From positions 38,476 through 102,475 of the forward strand of contig JAISOV010000052.1 of the NCBI GenBank assembly GCA_031275405.1: a DNA stretch of 64,000 bases, read 5' to 3'. The stretch's first letter is position 1. Each line of letters begins with the position of its first letter. The notes below the pieces were generated by a model. It saw only the letters and a list, made by a program, of their open reading frames with translations. It did no database searches and was not told the DNA's origin. Positions 42,738-51,669 of the stretch are shown piece by piece. The stretch comes from Clostridium sp. GTDB taxonomy: Bacteria; Bacillota; Clostridia; Lachnospirales; Lachnospiraceae. The position numbers were made by a program, and so were the translations under genes.

Positions 42738-44176
42738 TCCGCTCCGTTCTCCCGATCCCGTGTGGATCTATGTCCGACCTTCTTCTCACGCTTCATCCGT
42801 GCGAAAAAGAAACCGTCTGTCTCAAAGAATCCTGGTAAAAACTGTATGCATCCCGCTTTTTCCTCTTCCGAGAGCGTGACGGCTTTCGACAGACTCTGCG
42901 TCCGGCGCTTCCGCTCCAGAACCGCTTCCGGCAGATAGGGTTCTATGCTGTCCGGCACGAACGGGAAGTTCTCGCCGATCCAGCGGTACATCCCCTCGTT
43001 TTCCCCCTCCCCGATGGTACAGGTACTGTAGATCAGCACTCCGCCCGGCTTCACATACCGCCAGCTGCTGCGGATGATTTCTTTTTGCAGCGCTATGAGG
43101 GCTTCTGTCTTGTCCTCGCCGCCTCGATACTTAATATCCCGCTTTTTCCCGATCACGCCCAGCCCGGAGCAGGGCAGATCCAGAAATACCACGTCCGCGC
43201 CCGCTTCCTCGGAGGGGTCGAATACCCTTGCGTCCCAGACCTGTGTCCGGATGTTCCCGGCTTTCATCCGCAGGATATTTTCTTCCAGCAAAAGGATCTT
43301 CTTCGCGCTCACATCCCTCGCCAAGACCTCCGCGCCCATCTGGGCGGCAAGCAGGGCCTTTCCGCCCGGCGCGGCGCAGACGTCCAATACCCGATTCCCG
43401 GAACAGATCCCTGCCGCTTTCACGCACAGCATGGAACTGACGTCCTGCACCAGAAAGGCTCCTTGGGCAAAGCCCGGCAATGCCGCCACGCCGTGGACAT
43501 GGGTCAGAGAATAGACCGAAGGCAGATACGCCCCGGCGCTCGCCTGTACCCCTTTTGCCCGAAACTGCTCCAGATAATCCAAAACGGCTTCTTGAGAAAG
43601 GTCTTCCCGGAACCGGATGGTGACGGGATGGATCCGGAGCAGTCCTTCTAAGATGGTCTGCGCGGCTTCCCTCCCATAGGTCTCCAGCCACTTCCTCACG
43701 AGCCACAGAGGCATGGAATACCGCACCGACAGGAAAAGAACCGGGTCTTCTTCCTCTTTCGGATAAGGCAGCGCCCCTTTTTCCCGGTCTCTGGCAAGGC
43801 TGCGCAGCACCCCGTTGACGAAACCTTTCAGCCCGCGGAACCGTCGCTCCTGCGCCAGTTTACAGGCTTCGTTGCAGACCGCCGAAGCCGGAACGGCATC
43901 CAGATAAAGAAGCTGATACAGACTCATCCTCAGCAGGCAGCGTATCAGCGGCTTCATTTTCATCAGCGGAAGCTCCACGTAACAGCCGAGCAGATAGTCC
44001 AGTTCCGTCTGCCGCTCCACCGTTCCCTCCGTCACCCTCTTGAGGAAAGCCCGGTCACGGTCGGGCAGCTGACAATGCTGATCCAGAACGGATTTCATCA
44101 AAAAAGGGGAAGGATTTTTCCGCCCTTCCATAGCAAGCAGCGTATCCAGAACAATCCCGCGTATGCTTTCCGCCAT
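42734..44176 (-). CDS. rsmB: 16S rRNA (cytosine-967-C5)-methyltransferase RsmB
   Basis: RsmB (Sun) methylates C967 of 16S rRNA. The 480-residue protein has an N-terminal NusB-like RNA-binding domain (RGIVLDTLLAME ... RAFLKRVTEGTVERQTELDYLL), the SAM-binding VLDVCAAPGGKALLAAQ, and the catalytic cysteine motif DLPCSGLGVIGKKRDIKY. A C-terminal substrate cap ends in GFFFARMKR. It is 22 bp after fmt, in the standard def-fmt-rsmB-rlmN order. Confidence 0.96.
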   Translation of the reverse strand: MAESIRGIVLDTLLAMEGRKNPSPFLMKSVLDQHCQLPDRDRAFLKRVTEGTVERQTELDYLLGCYVELPLMKMKPLIRCLLRMSLYQLLYLDAVPASAVCNEACKLAQERRFRGLKGFVNGVLRSLARDREKGALPYPKEEEDPVLFLSVRYSMPLWLVRKWLETYGREAAQTILEGLLRIHPVTIRFREDLSQEAVLDYLEQFRAKGVQASAGAYLPSVYSLTHVHGVAALPGFAQGAFLVQDVSSMLCVKAAGICSGNRVLDVCAAPGGKALLAAQMGAEVLARDVSAKKILLLEENILRMKAGNIRTQVWDARVFDPSEEAGADVVFLDLPCSGLGVIGKKRDIKYRGGEDKTEALIALQKEIIRSSWRYVKPGGVLIYSTCTIGEGENEGMYRWIGENFPFVPDSIEPYLPEAVLERKRRTQSLSKAVTLSEEEKAGCIQFLPGFFETDGFFFARMKREKKVGHRSTRDRENGAE

Positions 44177-44198
44177 CTTCTATCCCTTTTTCTTTCCG

Positions 44199-45131
44199 CT
44201 ATGCCGAACCGCCTAGCCTCTCCCCCGCGCGCACTTTCACTCCCAGGAGAAAATCATGTGTACTCATCCGCTTTTTTCCCTCCGGCTGTACACTGTATAT
44301 CTGCAAGCTTCCTTCCCCGCAGCCCACGCTGAAAAAATCCCTCGTCACTTCCCCGACGACTCCGGGGGACACGGAAGCTAAGGCCGCCTTGGCTTCCCAG
44401 ATTTTCACCTGTCTGCCCCGGTAAGACGTGTAGGCACTGGGCCAAGGATTCATCGCCCTCACCAGACGCTCGACCTCGACCGCGCTCTTGGCAAAATCCA
44501 TCTCTCCCATCGCTTTCGTGATGAGCGGCGCGTAAGAGCTTTCTTCCTCCCGCTGTTGTTCCGGGATCATCCCCCCTCCCGGAAGCAGGGCCAGAACCTC
44601 TACAATCGCTCTGCCTCCCTCTGCCATCAGCCGGTCGTGGAGCGTTCCGTAAGTATCATGCGGCGCAAGCTCCACTTCTTTTTTGTAAAGCATAGCCCCC
44701 GTGTCCAGGCCCGCATCCATGCGCATGATAGTAATCCCGGTTTTTTGCTCCCCGTTTAAGATCACGTGCTGAATCGGGGAGGCTCCCCGATATTTGGGGA
44801 GCAGGGAGGCATGGATGTTCAGGCAGCCGTGTTCCGGGAGATCCAAGATCTCCTGGGAAAGAAGCTGCCCGAACGCCGCCACGATATAAATTTGCGCCTC
44901 GTATTCTTTCAGCCGCGCCACCGCTTCCGGGCTTTTGATCCGGGGAAACTGCAAGACCGGAATCCCATGGCACAGGGCGCAGGCCTTGACCGGAGCAAAC
45001 TGCGGCGTCCTGCTCCTGCCTTTCGGCTTGTCCGGCTGTGTGACGACCGCCGTGACCTCATGCCCCGCTTCCAGCAACGCTTCCAACGCCCCTACGGCAA
45101 AATCCGGCGTTCCCATAAAAACCAGTTTCAA
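44199..45131 (-). CDS. fmt: Methionyl-tRNA formyltransferase Fmt
   Basis: Fmt formylates initiator Met-tRNA. The protein has the family start LVFMGTPDFAVGAL, the catalytic SLLPKYRGASPIQH and HDTYGTLHDRL, and a C-terminal OB domain. Two starts compete: a TTG at 45131 with AAAGGTGG five bases upstream, giving (M)KLVFMGTPDF as in most Fmt proteins (310 residues), and a GTG at 45140 whose ribosome site would be too close. I prefer the TTG. It follows def by 27 bp. Confidence 0.94.
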   Translation of the reverse strand: MKLVFMGTPDFAVGALEALLEAGHEVTAVVTQPDKPKGRSRTPQFAPVKACALCHGIPVLQFPRIKSPEAVARLKEYEAQIYIVAAFGQLLSQEILDLPEHGCLNIHASLLPKYRGASPIQHVILNGEQKTGITIMRMDAGLDTGAMLYKKEVELAPHDTYGTLHDRLMAEGGRAIVEVLALLPGGGMIPEQQREEESSYAPLITKAMGEMDFAKSAVEVERLVRAMNPWPSAYTSYRGRQVKIWEAKAALASVSPGVVGEVTRDFFSVGCGEGSLQIYSVQPEGKKRMSTHDFLLGVKVRAGERLGGSA

Positions 45132-45158
45132 ATGACCCACCTTTCCCCGTGCGGACGC

Positions 45159-45650
45159 TTATCTTTCTTCCGATTCTTCTTCCCTGTCATTATCCGTCAG
45201 TTCTCCCTCCATTTTGTCCACGTACAGGATCCCATCCAGATGATCCACCTCATGGCAGATGGCGCGGGCCAGAAGCTCCGTACCCTCCAGCTCTATGGGG
45301 CGCATATTCACGTCCAGAGCCTTCACCCTGACACGGTTCGGACGCCTGACCAGTCCGGATTTGCCAGGGAGGCTCAGGCAGCCTTCCTTTCCCTCCTGTT
45401 CCCCGTCGCTCTCCACGATCCGGGGATTGATCAAGATATGGGGGTCGTCCTTCTCGGCAGTCACGTCAATCACCACGACCCGTTTCAGCACGCCCACCTG
45501 CGGAGCCGCCAGCCCGACGCCGTTTGCGTCATACATCGTTTCCAGCATATCCTCAATGAGTTCTTTCAGCCTGGGCGTCATCTGCGCGATTTCCTTGCAG
45601 CGTTTGTTCAGTACGGCTTCACCAAATTCCCGTATATTGCGTAATGCCAT
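45159..45650 (-). CDS. def: Peptide deformylase
   Basis: Def removes the N-formyl group from new proteins. The 163-residue protein has the three diagnostic motifs with all metal ligands: GVGLAAPQVG, EGCLSLPG (cysteine ligand) and HEVDHLDG (two histidines and the catalytic glutamate). The C-terminus is short and acidic (DREEESEER). GGGAGCG precedes the ATG. It lies 17 bp after priA and before fmt. Confidence 0.97.
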   Translation of the reverse strand: MALRNIREFGEAVLNKRCKEIAQMTPRLKELIEDMLETMYDANGVGLAAPQVGVLKRVVVIDVTAEKDDPHILINPRIVESDGEQEGKEGCLSLPGKSGLVRRPNRVRVKALDVNMRPIELEGTELLARAICHEVDHLDGILYVDKMEGELTDNDREEESEER

Positions 45651-45667
45651 CGCTCCCTCCCTGCCCG

Positions 45668-47959
45668 TTATAGGATATTCATCGGATCAAAGTCAAACTG
45701 GACGCTTTCCGACCTAGGCTGCCATTCCTTGAGGATACCCTCCAGAAGATCCTTGACCTGAACCAGTTTCTCATAACGGATATTTTTTACATAAAAGACA
45801 AACCGGAAAACATCGTTCACTTTGGAAACCACAGCCGCCGCCGGGCCAAGCACCCACAGCCGCTCTTTGGCAGCGCGCCTTTGACTCGCCGCTTTGGCTT
45901 CCTGTCTCGCCGCTTGGGCGCCTCGCTCCGCCTCCCGGCGAACCTTTTCCGCCAGCCGCCGGGCAAGGACAAGTCCGTCCTCTTCTGTTTTGGAAAAGAC
46001 CTGCACGGCCAGCATATGGGAGATCGGCGGATAGGACATCAGTTCCCGGTACAGAATTTCTTCATTATAAAAGGCGTCATAGTCCTGCCGGGCGGCATGG
46101 AGCAGCGCATAGTGTTCCGGCTGATAGGTCTGTATCACCACTTCCCCCGGTTTCCGCCCACGCCCCGCCCGCCCCGCCGCTTGGGTGAGAAGCTGGAAGG
46201 TCCTTTCCCCCGCCCGGTAATCGCTTGCCGCCAAGGACAGATCCGCCGCCAGTATTCCCATCAGCGTCACGTTGGGGAAGTCATGCCCCTTTACGATCAT
46301 CTGCGTTCCGACCAGCACGTCCGCCTCCCCGTTGGAAAAAGCGGAAAGGATGGCTCCATAGCTGTCCTTGGCCTTGGTGGTATCCGCATCCATGCGCAGT
46401 ACCCGGATCCCGGGATAGCATTCTTTGAGCTTCTTTTCAATCTGCTGTGTTCCAGCCCGGAATCCGGAAAGGTATTTGGAACCGCAGTGCGGGCAGAGCG
46501 TAGGCTTCTCTTCACCGTAGCCGCAGTAGTGGCACATCAGCCGGCCTCCTTGATGTTCCGACAGCGACACATCGCAGTGCGGACATTTCAGCACTTTGCC
46601 GCAGGAGCGGCAGGAAAGGAAACCGGCATAACCCCTTCGGTTCAGAAAGAGCATACTCTGTTCGCCCTTGGACAGGCGATCCGCCAGCAGTGCCTGAAGC
46701 TTCCCGCTGAAAACAGAGCGGTTGCCCCGTCTTAATTCTTCCCGCAGATCCACAATGGACACTTGGGGCAGGGTTCCTCCCCCCAGCCGTTTGGTGAGCC
46801 GAAACAGCTTGTAAATTCCTACGCTCACCCTGTAGTAGGACTCCAGAGAGGGGGTAGCGGAACCCAGCACAAGACTCGCCCCATGAAGCCGGGCGACTTC
46901 CCGCGCCGTATCTCGGGCATGGTATTTCGGACTGCCCTCGCTCTTATAGCTTCCCTCATGCTCTTCGTCCAGAATGAGAAGACCGATATTCGGAAACGGC
47001 GTGAAGAGGGCGGAACGAGGGCCGATGATGACATCGATCCCGCCGTTTTTTGCCCGCTCGCACTGATCATATTTTTCCCCCTGTGACAAAGAGGAATTCA
47101 TGACGCTGACCCGTTCCCCGAACCGGGCGTAGAACCGCAGAAGCGTCTGATACGTCAGGGCGATCTCCGGGATCAGTACGATGGCCTGTTTTCCCCTCCG
47201 GACGACTTCCTCGATCAGCGTGAGATAGATCTGCGTCTTTCCGCTGCCGGTGATTCCATGTAAAAGATAAGTTTCCTGTCTTCCCGCGTCAAAATCCTCC
47301 AGGATTTCCCGGACGACTCCCGCCTGATCCGGACTTAGCTCTTTTTCTTCCTCCCTACGGACTTCTATCTTGACCGGATTCCGGTAGCCGCTCTCTTTCA
47401 CCAGTTTCAGCGCGCCCTCCTGCTCCAGCCGTTTCACAGCGGAAGCGGATACGCCAAGCTTCCCGGTGATCCATTCATAGGGAATGGCTTCCAGCTGGGC
47501 CAGTTCCCTTAGCAGTCTTGCCTTGGCGGTCTGTTTTTTGCGCTCGCACTCCCGGAGCAGGGAAAGGATCTCTTCCCGTGGAAGCAGTCTGACCGCTTTT
47601 TTCTTTTCCATCCGCTTCACGCTGCGTTTGGCGGGCAGCACCGTCCTGAGCGCCTGTGCCATGGTAGAGCCGTATTGGCCGCGCAGCCACCATGCCAGAC
47701 GAATCAGCCGTTCCTCGACGCCCGCCCTGTCCGGCGCGATCCTTTGTATCTCTTTGATTTTCTCCGGAGCGATCCGGCACTCCTCCCCGATTTCGATGAC
47801 ATAGCCGTCCACCGGCTTATTGCCGTTCCCAAAGGGAACCGTCACGCACATACCGACTTCCAGCACCCTTCTTAACGGAACCGGAATGCGGTACTGAAAG
47901 GGTCTGTCTACTTTCTCATGGGAAATGTCCACGATCACGTCCGCATAGGTTCCTTCCAT
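45668..47959 (-). CDS. priA: Primosomal replication restart helicase PriA
   Basis: PriA restarts collapsed replication forks by unwinding and loading DnaB/DnaC-type helicase. The 763-residue protein has the N-terminal DNA-binding part, Walker A GITGSGKTQIYL, the DEEH box (LLILDEEHEGSYKSE), a zinc-binding cysteine insert (CRSCGKVLKCPHC ... CHYCGYGEEKPTLCPHC) and helicase motifs including AAGRAGRG. I take ATG 47959 (MEGTYADVIV), behind AGGAGG; 54 further codons upstream run through direct repeats and are not homologous. Confidence 0.96.
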   Translation of the reverse strand: MEGTYADVIVDISHEKVDRPFQYRIPVPLRRVLEVGMCVTVPFGNGNKPVDGYVIEIGEECRIAPEKIKEIQRIAPDRAGVEERLIRLAWWLRGQYGSTMAQALRTVLPAKRSVKRMEKKKAVRLLPREEILSLLRECERKKQTAKARLLRELAQLEAIPYEWITGKLGVSASAVKRLEQEGALKLVKESGYRNPVKIEVRREEEKELSPDQAGVVREILEDFDAGRQETYLLHGITGSGKTQIYLTLIEEVVRRGKQAIVLIPEIALTYQTLLRFYARFGERVSVMNSSLSQGEKYDQCERAKNGGIDVIIGPRSALFTPFPNIGLLILDEEHEGSYKSEGSPKYHARDTAREVARLHGASLVLGSATPSLESYYRVSVGIYKLFRLTKRLGGGTLPQVSIVDLREELRRGNRSVFSGKLQALLADRLSKGEQSMLFLNRRGYAGFLSCRSCGKVLKCPHCDVSLSEHQGGRLMCHYCGYGEEKPTLCPHCGSKYLSGFRAGTQQIEKKLKECYPGIRVLRMDADTTKAKDSYGAILSAFSNGEADVLVGTQMIVKGHDFPNVTLMGILAADLSLAASDYRAGERTFQLLTQAAGRAGRGRKPGEVVIQTYQPEHYALLHAARQDYDAFYNEEILYRELMSYPPISHMLAVQVFSKTEEDGLVLARRLAEKVRREAERGAQAARQEAKAASQRRAAKERLWVLGPAAAVVSKVNDVFRFVFYVKNIRYEKLVQVKDLLEGILKEWQPRSESVQFDFDPMNIL

Positions 47960-48011
47960 GCCCTTCCTCCTCTCGCCGCGCCGCGATGTGGCCACCCGGC
48001 TATCTGATACC

Positions 48012-48118
48012 CCTTGATCGGCGGCCATGGATGGGCATGGCCATCCGGCCTGAATCCCCTCCCGCGCATAAGATGCCTTGATCGCTCCGCGGCCATGGAT
48101 GGGCATGGCCATCCGGCT
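48012..48118. repeat. Direct repeat in the murE-priA spacer
   Basis: CCTTGATCG followed within a few bases by GCGGCCATGGATGGGCATGG and CCATCCGGC occurs twice (about 48012-48050 and 48076-48117), spaced about 65 bp apart. Each copy carries the inverted repeat GGCCAT/ATGGCC. A shorter similar word (GGCCGAATGGCCATGTCC) lies at 16592-16609. The second copy touches the murE stop. Confidence 0.75.
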
Positions 48119-49605
48119 CATTGCTTCCCCAGTCCCGCCAAGATCTCCCGGATCAGCACCCTCTCATCCATCGGGTATTTGACCCCTTTGATCTCCTGGT
48201 AATCCTCATGCCCCTTGCCCGCCAGCACGATAATATCCCCTTCTTCCCCATGGGCGATGGCATAGGCAATGGCTTCCTTGCGGTCGCGGATCGCCAGATA
48301 GTCTCCGTCCGTCCGGCAGATCCCCGTCCGGATGTCCTCCATGATGGCGTCCGGATCTTCAAACCTAGGATTATCCGAAGTGATGACAGTCAGATCCGCC
48401 AGCCTTCCGCTGATTTCCCCCATCTCGAAACGCCGCTGTCTGGCACGGTTCCCTCCGCAGCCGAACACGCACACCAGGCGGCGGGGCTGATACTCGCGCA
48501 GGGAGGTCAGCAGGCTCTCCAGCGCCATGGCATTGTGGGCATAGTCGATCAGCAGGGTAAAACGGTCGGAAACCCTGACCGGCTCTCCGCGCCCTTTCAC
48601 CTTCACCGAAGCAAAGGCGCGTTTCATGTCGTCCTCCCTGACCCGGAAATGGCGGCAGACCGCTACCGCCGCCAGGGCGTTGTAGACGCTGAACCGTCCC
48701 GGCATAGGCAGCTGCACATAGAAATCCGGCTGATAGCCCGCGTTCTTCCCGGTGATGTGGAAACGCATTCCCAGTTTCCCCTCCTCCCGGACAAATTCCG
48801 GATCCTCCGCCCGCAGATCCGCCCCCTCTTTCAGTCCGTAACGCTCTAAGACACAGGTATGTCCCTGGATGAGCCGCTCGCAGTTCTTATCGTCGCTGTT
48901 CACGATCCCCACCTTGCACTGGCGGAAGAGCCGCCCTTTGCAGGCTAAATACTCCTCGAAGTCCGCATGTTCCGCCGGGCTGATGTGATCCGGTTCCAGA
49001 TTGGTAAATATACCCAACTCAAATTCAAAACCCTGGGTACGGTGCATTTTCAGAGCCTGCGACGACACTTCCATCACTACCGTGTCCAGTCCTTCTTCCA
49101 CCATCCGGGCAAAATACTGCTGGAGCAGATAGGATTCCGGCGTGGTGTTTCCCGCATGGATACGGGTCTTCCCGATCACCACCTCGATAGTGCCCACCAG
49201 TCCCACCCTACGTCCGGCGTTTTCCAGGATGGACTTCACCATATAAGAGGTCGTAGTTTTGCCTTTGGTGCCGGTAATGCCGATGACCTTGAGCTTCCGC
49301 GCCGGATGGCCGAAGTATGCCGCTGAAAGAAACGCCATTGCGTACCGGGTATCCTCCACTTGGACGACCGTCACGTCCTGATCCTCCAGACCCTCCACTT
49401 CCCTCGACACGACCAGCGCCGCCGCCCCTTTTCGCGCCGCTTCCAAAGCAAAGTCGTGACCGTCGAAATCGGTTCCTTTTATACAGATAAAAAGACAGCC
49501 GCTACTTACTTTCCGGGAATCGTAAATAACCTCTGTCACCTGGCGCCGCGCGCTTCCTTGCAGACACCGGTATTGGATTTTTTCAAACAAGGCATGAAGC
49601 TCCAT
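48118..49605 (-). CDS. murE: UDP-MurNAc-tripeptide synthetase MurE
   Basis: MurE adds the third amino acid of the peptidoglycan stem. The 495-residue protein has ATP loop GTKGKTTTSYM at about residue 108, HLNxH-type substrate residues near EPDHISPAEH, and SDNPRFEDP; DNPR is the signature for meso-diaminopimelate rather than lysine. I take ATG 49605 (MELHALFEKIQY), behind AAAGGAGGG. MurE is here at the head of the priA-def run and not in the dcw cluster, where its usual site between the PBP and mraY is empty. Confidence 0.95.
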   Translation of the reverse strand: MELHALFEKIQYRCLQGSARRQVTEVIYDSRKVSSGCLFICIKGTDFDGHDFALEAARKGAAALVVSREVEGLEDQDVTVVQVEDTRYAMAFLSAAYFGHPARKLKVIGITGTKGKTTTSYMVKSILENAGRRVGLVGTIEVVIGKTRIHAGNTTPESYLLQQYFARMVEEGLDTVVMEVSSQALKMHRTQGFEFELGIFTNLEPDHISPAEHADFEEYLACKGRLFRQCKVGIVNSDDKNCERLIQGHTCVLERYGLKEGADLRAEDPEFVREEGKLGMRFHITGKNAGYQPDFYVQLPMPGRFSVYNALAAVAVCRHFRVREDDMKRAFASVKVKGRGEPVRVSDRFTLLIDYAHNAMALESLLTSLREYQPRRLVCVFGCGGNRARQRRFEMGEISGRLADLTVITSDNPRFEDPDAIMEDIRTGICRTDGDYLAIRDRKEAIAYAIAHGEEGDIIVLAGKGHEDYQEIKGVKYPMDERVLIREILAGLGKQ

Positions 49606-50092
49606 AACTCCCTCCTTTACTTTTCCATTTGATATGTACTGTTCCATTTTACTCTATTTCCGGAAATGTTGCCACCCCAAAATCAAAATCCGAAAGTTTT
49701 TTATCAGACAGGAGCTTCCTTTCAGCAGGAAAACAGCCCCTGCGCCTTTGTTCCGTTTCCGTTTTCCCAAAACGAAAAGACTTCGGGATAACCCGAAGCC
49801 TTTTCTTGATCTTGTTTATGAGGGGGGAGATAGTTAATCTGTCATCCTTTAATATCGCTATTAAAGTCACCCAACCAACTATCCATTCTCAGTATAATAA
49901 TAATATGTGTCTAAAGTGTGTCTAAAAGATTAGGATTTTATAAAAATAATAAAATCAATATAAACTTTTCGGCTGATTTTATCGGGCCGAGATAGGAAAA
50001 CGTTGTTTTTCGTAACTCCACCGTTCTAATCCGGCAAGAAAAAATTGACATGGCTTGCTTATGCCGTGGAGAATTTTCCCATTCCCTTCCTT
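49606..50092. other. AT-rich spacer with a terminator and weak murE promoter
   Basis: No gene is visible in these 487 bp. A hairpin with 7-bp arms CTTCGGG/CCCGAAG lies at 49781-49798 with T-rich flanks on both strands (minus: TCTTTTCGTTTTGG), a good intrinsic terminator for the gene at 50093. Nearer murE, TAAAAT (49646-49651) lies 17 bp from a weak TGGCAA (49669-49674) on the minus strand, with a palindrome ATTTCCGGAAAT in the spacer. The rest is AT-rich. Confidence 0.6.
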
Positions 50093-50626
50093 TCAGCAAT
50101 TCCATTTACACTCCGCCGGATCTGGCTCGTCCGTGACCATAACCGCCCTTAGCGCGGCGGTATAGTCGGCGCAGACTTCTTCGGCGACAGCTTGATACTC
50201 CGTCTCGCTTGCGTCCAGCCCCAGCCGGTCATAGCCGACAGCCGCCGCAGCGTAAAAGTACAGGCCGAGGGAATGCGATGCGGTGTGTATGCTTCCCGCC
50301 GCCTGCCCGATCGCTCTCGCGGCGGCCTGCTCGACCGGATGATTGTCCAGTTCGCGGGCGGCGGCGTGGCACTCGTTTAGAATGATCTGTTTGACATATG
50401 GCAGCTTAACCTTTCCAGCCAGCCACTCACGGGCGGCGGCTATCGCATGGGCGGGACGCCCGTCGTGCGGACAATGTTTCACAAAGAGCGGAAGGATTTT
50501 CTGCTCGGCGTAACGGAGTGTCCAGTTCGCTATGGTCACTTTGCTCTGCGTTTCCATGATCCGCATGAGAGCAATGACAGATGCCGCATGAACATCACCG
50601 AAAGTCTTGCGTAGTTTCTTTGCCAT
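50093..50626 (-). CDS. Imm5-like putative immunity protein
   Basis: A 177-residue soluble, Ala/His-rich helical protein. The segments PHDGRPAHAIAAAREWLAGKVKL, ELDNHPVEQAAARAIGQAAGSIHTASHSLGLYFYAAAAV and the start NWTLRYAEQKILPLF are typical of a family that databases call Imm5-like putative immunity proteins. The function of the family is unproven. No toxin gene with an obvious nuclease or deaminase domain is adjacent, so it may be an orphan or act otherwise. It stands in an accessory stretch between murE and the alpha-glucoside regulon. Confidence 0.65.
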   Translation of the reverse strand: MAKKLRKTFGDVHAASVIALMRIMETQSKVTIANWTLRYAEQKILPLFVKHCPHDGRPAHAIAAAREWLAGKVKLPYVKQIILNECHAAARELDNHPVEQAAARAIGQAAGSIHTASHSLGLYFYAAAAVGYDRLGLDASETEYQAVAEEVCADYTAALRAVMVTDEPDPAECKWNC

Positions 50627-50764
50627 ATCGTTTCCTCGCGTTCAGCTTCATCAGGTCGTAGCCGTCCCGGTCTGCCGCTTGATTTCCCCGTCCGGCACGT
50701 CCGAACCGATGACCATAGTACTCCGGTGTCCTTAACGCGGTTGTGGTGAAAGTACTTGTTTTTT

Positions 50765-51535
50765 TCATGTTACGATTAGTTTTTCCGCCATCTTCTCCGC
50801 CCGGAAACGTAAAAATTTATTCAGAGTGTCAAGCAGGGTCTTCTCTTTGTATGCATTGATATCAGTCAAATCCGGCAAAAAGTTCTTTTCCAGATAACTC
50901 TTATATTTATCTTCAAATTTTTCAAAATAACTGCTGTGCTTTTTTTCAAAAATATCCTGTAGGCAGCGAACATTCTCTCCCTGATATCCTTTTTTGACCC
51001 AGGCCAAATATTTGTCGATTCTATCACACCAATCAACAGGGACATATCCGTCTCGCTTATAATCCTTATCACCACGCCAGTGATTCAATTCTATCGGCAT
51101 AGGCATAAAATTTGCAAGACAATGATACTGTTTCCAAGCCTTTAGCTGGCTGTCCTTTACTTGATTGCTACTGAACTTCTCGTTATACCATTCGCTTTCC
51201 GTACCATTATCAAAGTCTGCATATTCCTTATTTAGTTCCTCGCACTTTTCTGTCAAAACGATTTGTCCAGCTCCGAAAATATATTCCCCATTTATTTTAT
51301 CGGCCCAGCCCCCTTTGGGTGAAAAAAGCGTGTCGCCACGACAAGCATCGCATATCGGCTCTTCCCATAGTGCTTGATATAGCGCCTCCGCTATCTCTCT
51401 TTGGTCTGCATCGGGGTCTTTTTTAGCCGGCATGTTTGGCCTTAAAGGGCGTAGCAGAAATTTCTTCCAATTTTCTTGGTTGCCATCGTCTTTATAAAAT
51501 TCACGATAGAAATCTAAGAGCGCAGTTCTTTCCAT
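50765..51535 (-). CDS. Hypothetical protein, about 256 aa
   Basis: I do not recognise this soluble protein with certainty. It is rich in Trp, Tyr, Lys and Asp, with notable segments KLNKEYADFDNGTES-like acidic loops, NFMPMPIELNHWRGDKDYKRDG and VPVDWCDRIDKYLAWVKKG, and a CDAC pair near residue 65. Short segments resemble clostridial proteins of unknown function I have seen in accessory regions. I choose ATG 51535 (MERTALLDFYREFYKD), with GGAGA upstream; 33 codons of longer frame are hydrophobic and odd. Codon use is more AT-rich than that of core genes, suggesting acquisition. Confidence 0.65.
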   Translation of the reverse strand: MERTALLDFYREFYKDDGNQENWKKFLLRPLRPNMPAKKDPDADQREIAEALYQALWEEPICDACRGDTLFSPKGGWADKINGEYIFGAGQIVLTEKCEELNKEYADFDNGTESEWYNEKFSSNQVKDSQLKAWKQYHCLANFMPMPIELNHWRGDKDYKRDGYVPVDWCDRIDKYLAWVKKGYQGENVRCLQDIFEKKHSSYFEKFEDKYKSYLEKNFLPDLTDINAYKEKTLLDTLNKFLRFRAEKMAEKLIVT

Positions 51536-51669
51536 TTTCGTTCTCCATAAGCGGCAAGCCTTAGCCGGTGATTGGTACTTAGACAGTATAGAGATCATGC
51601 CGTTTATTATAACGCATACCGTAAAAAGTTGCAACTATGAGAAAAGCATTTTTGCGAAAGGAGAGAGTT

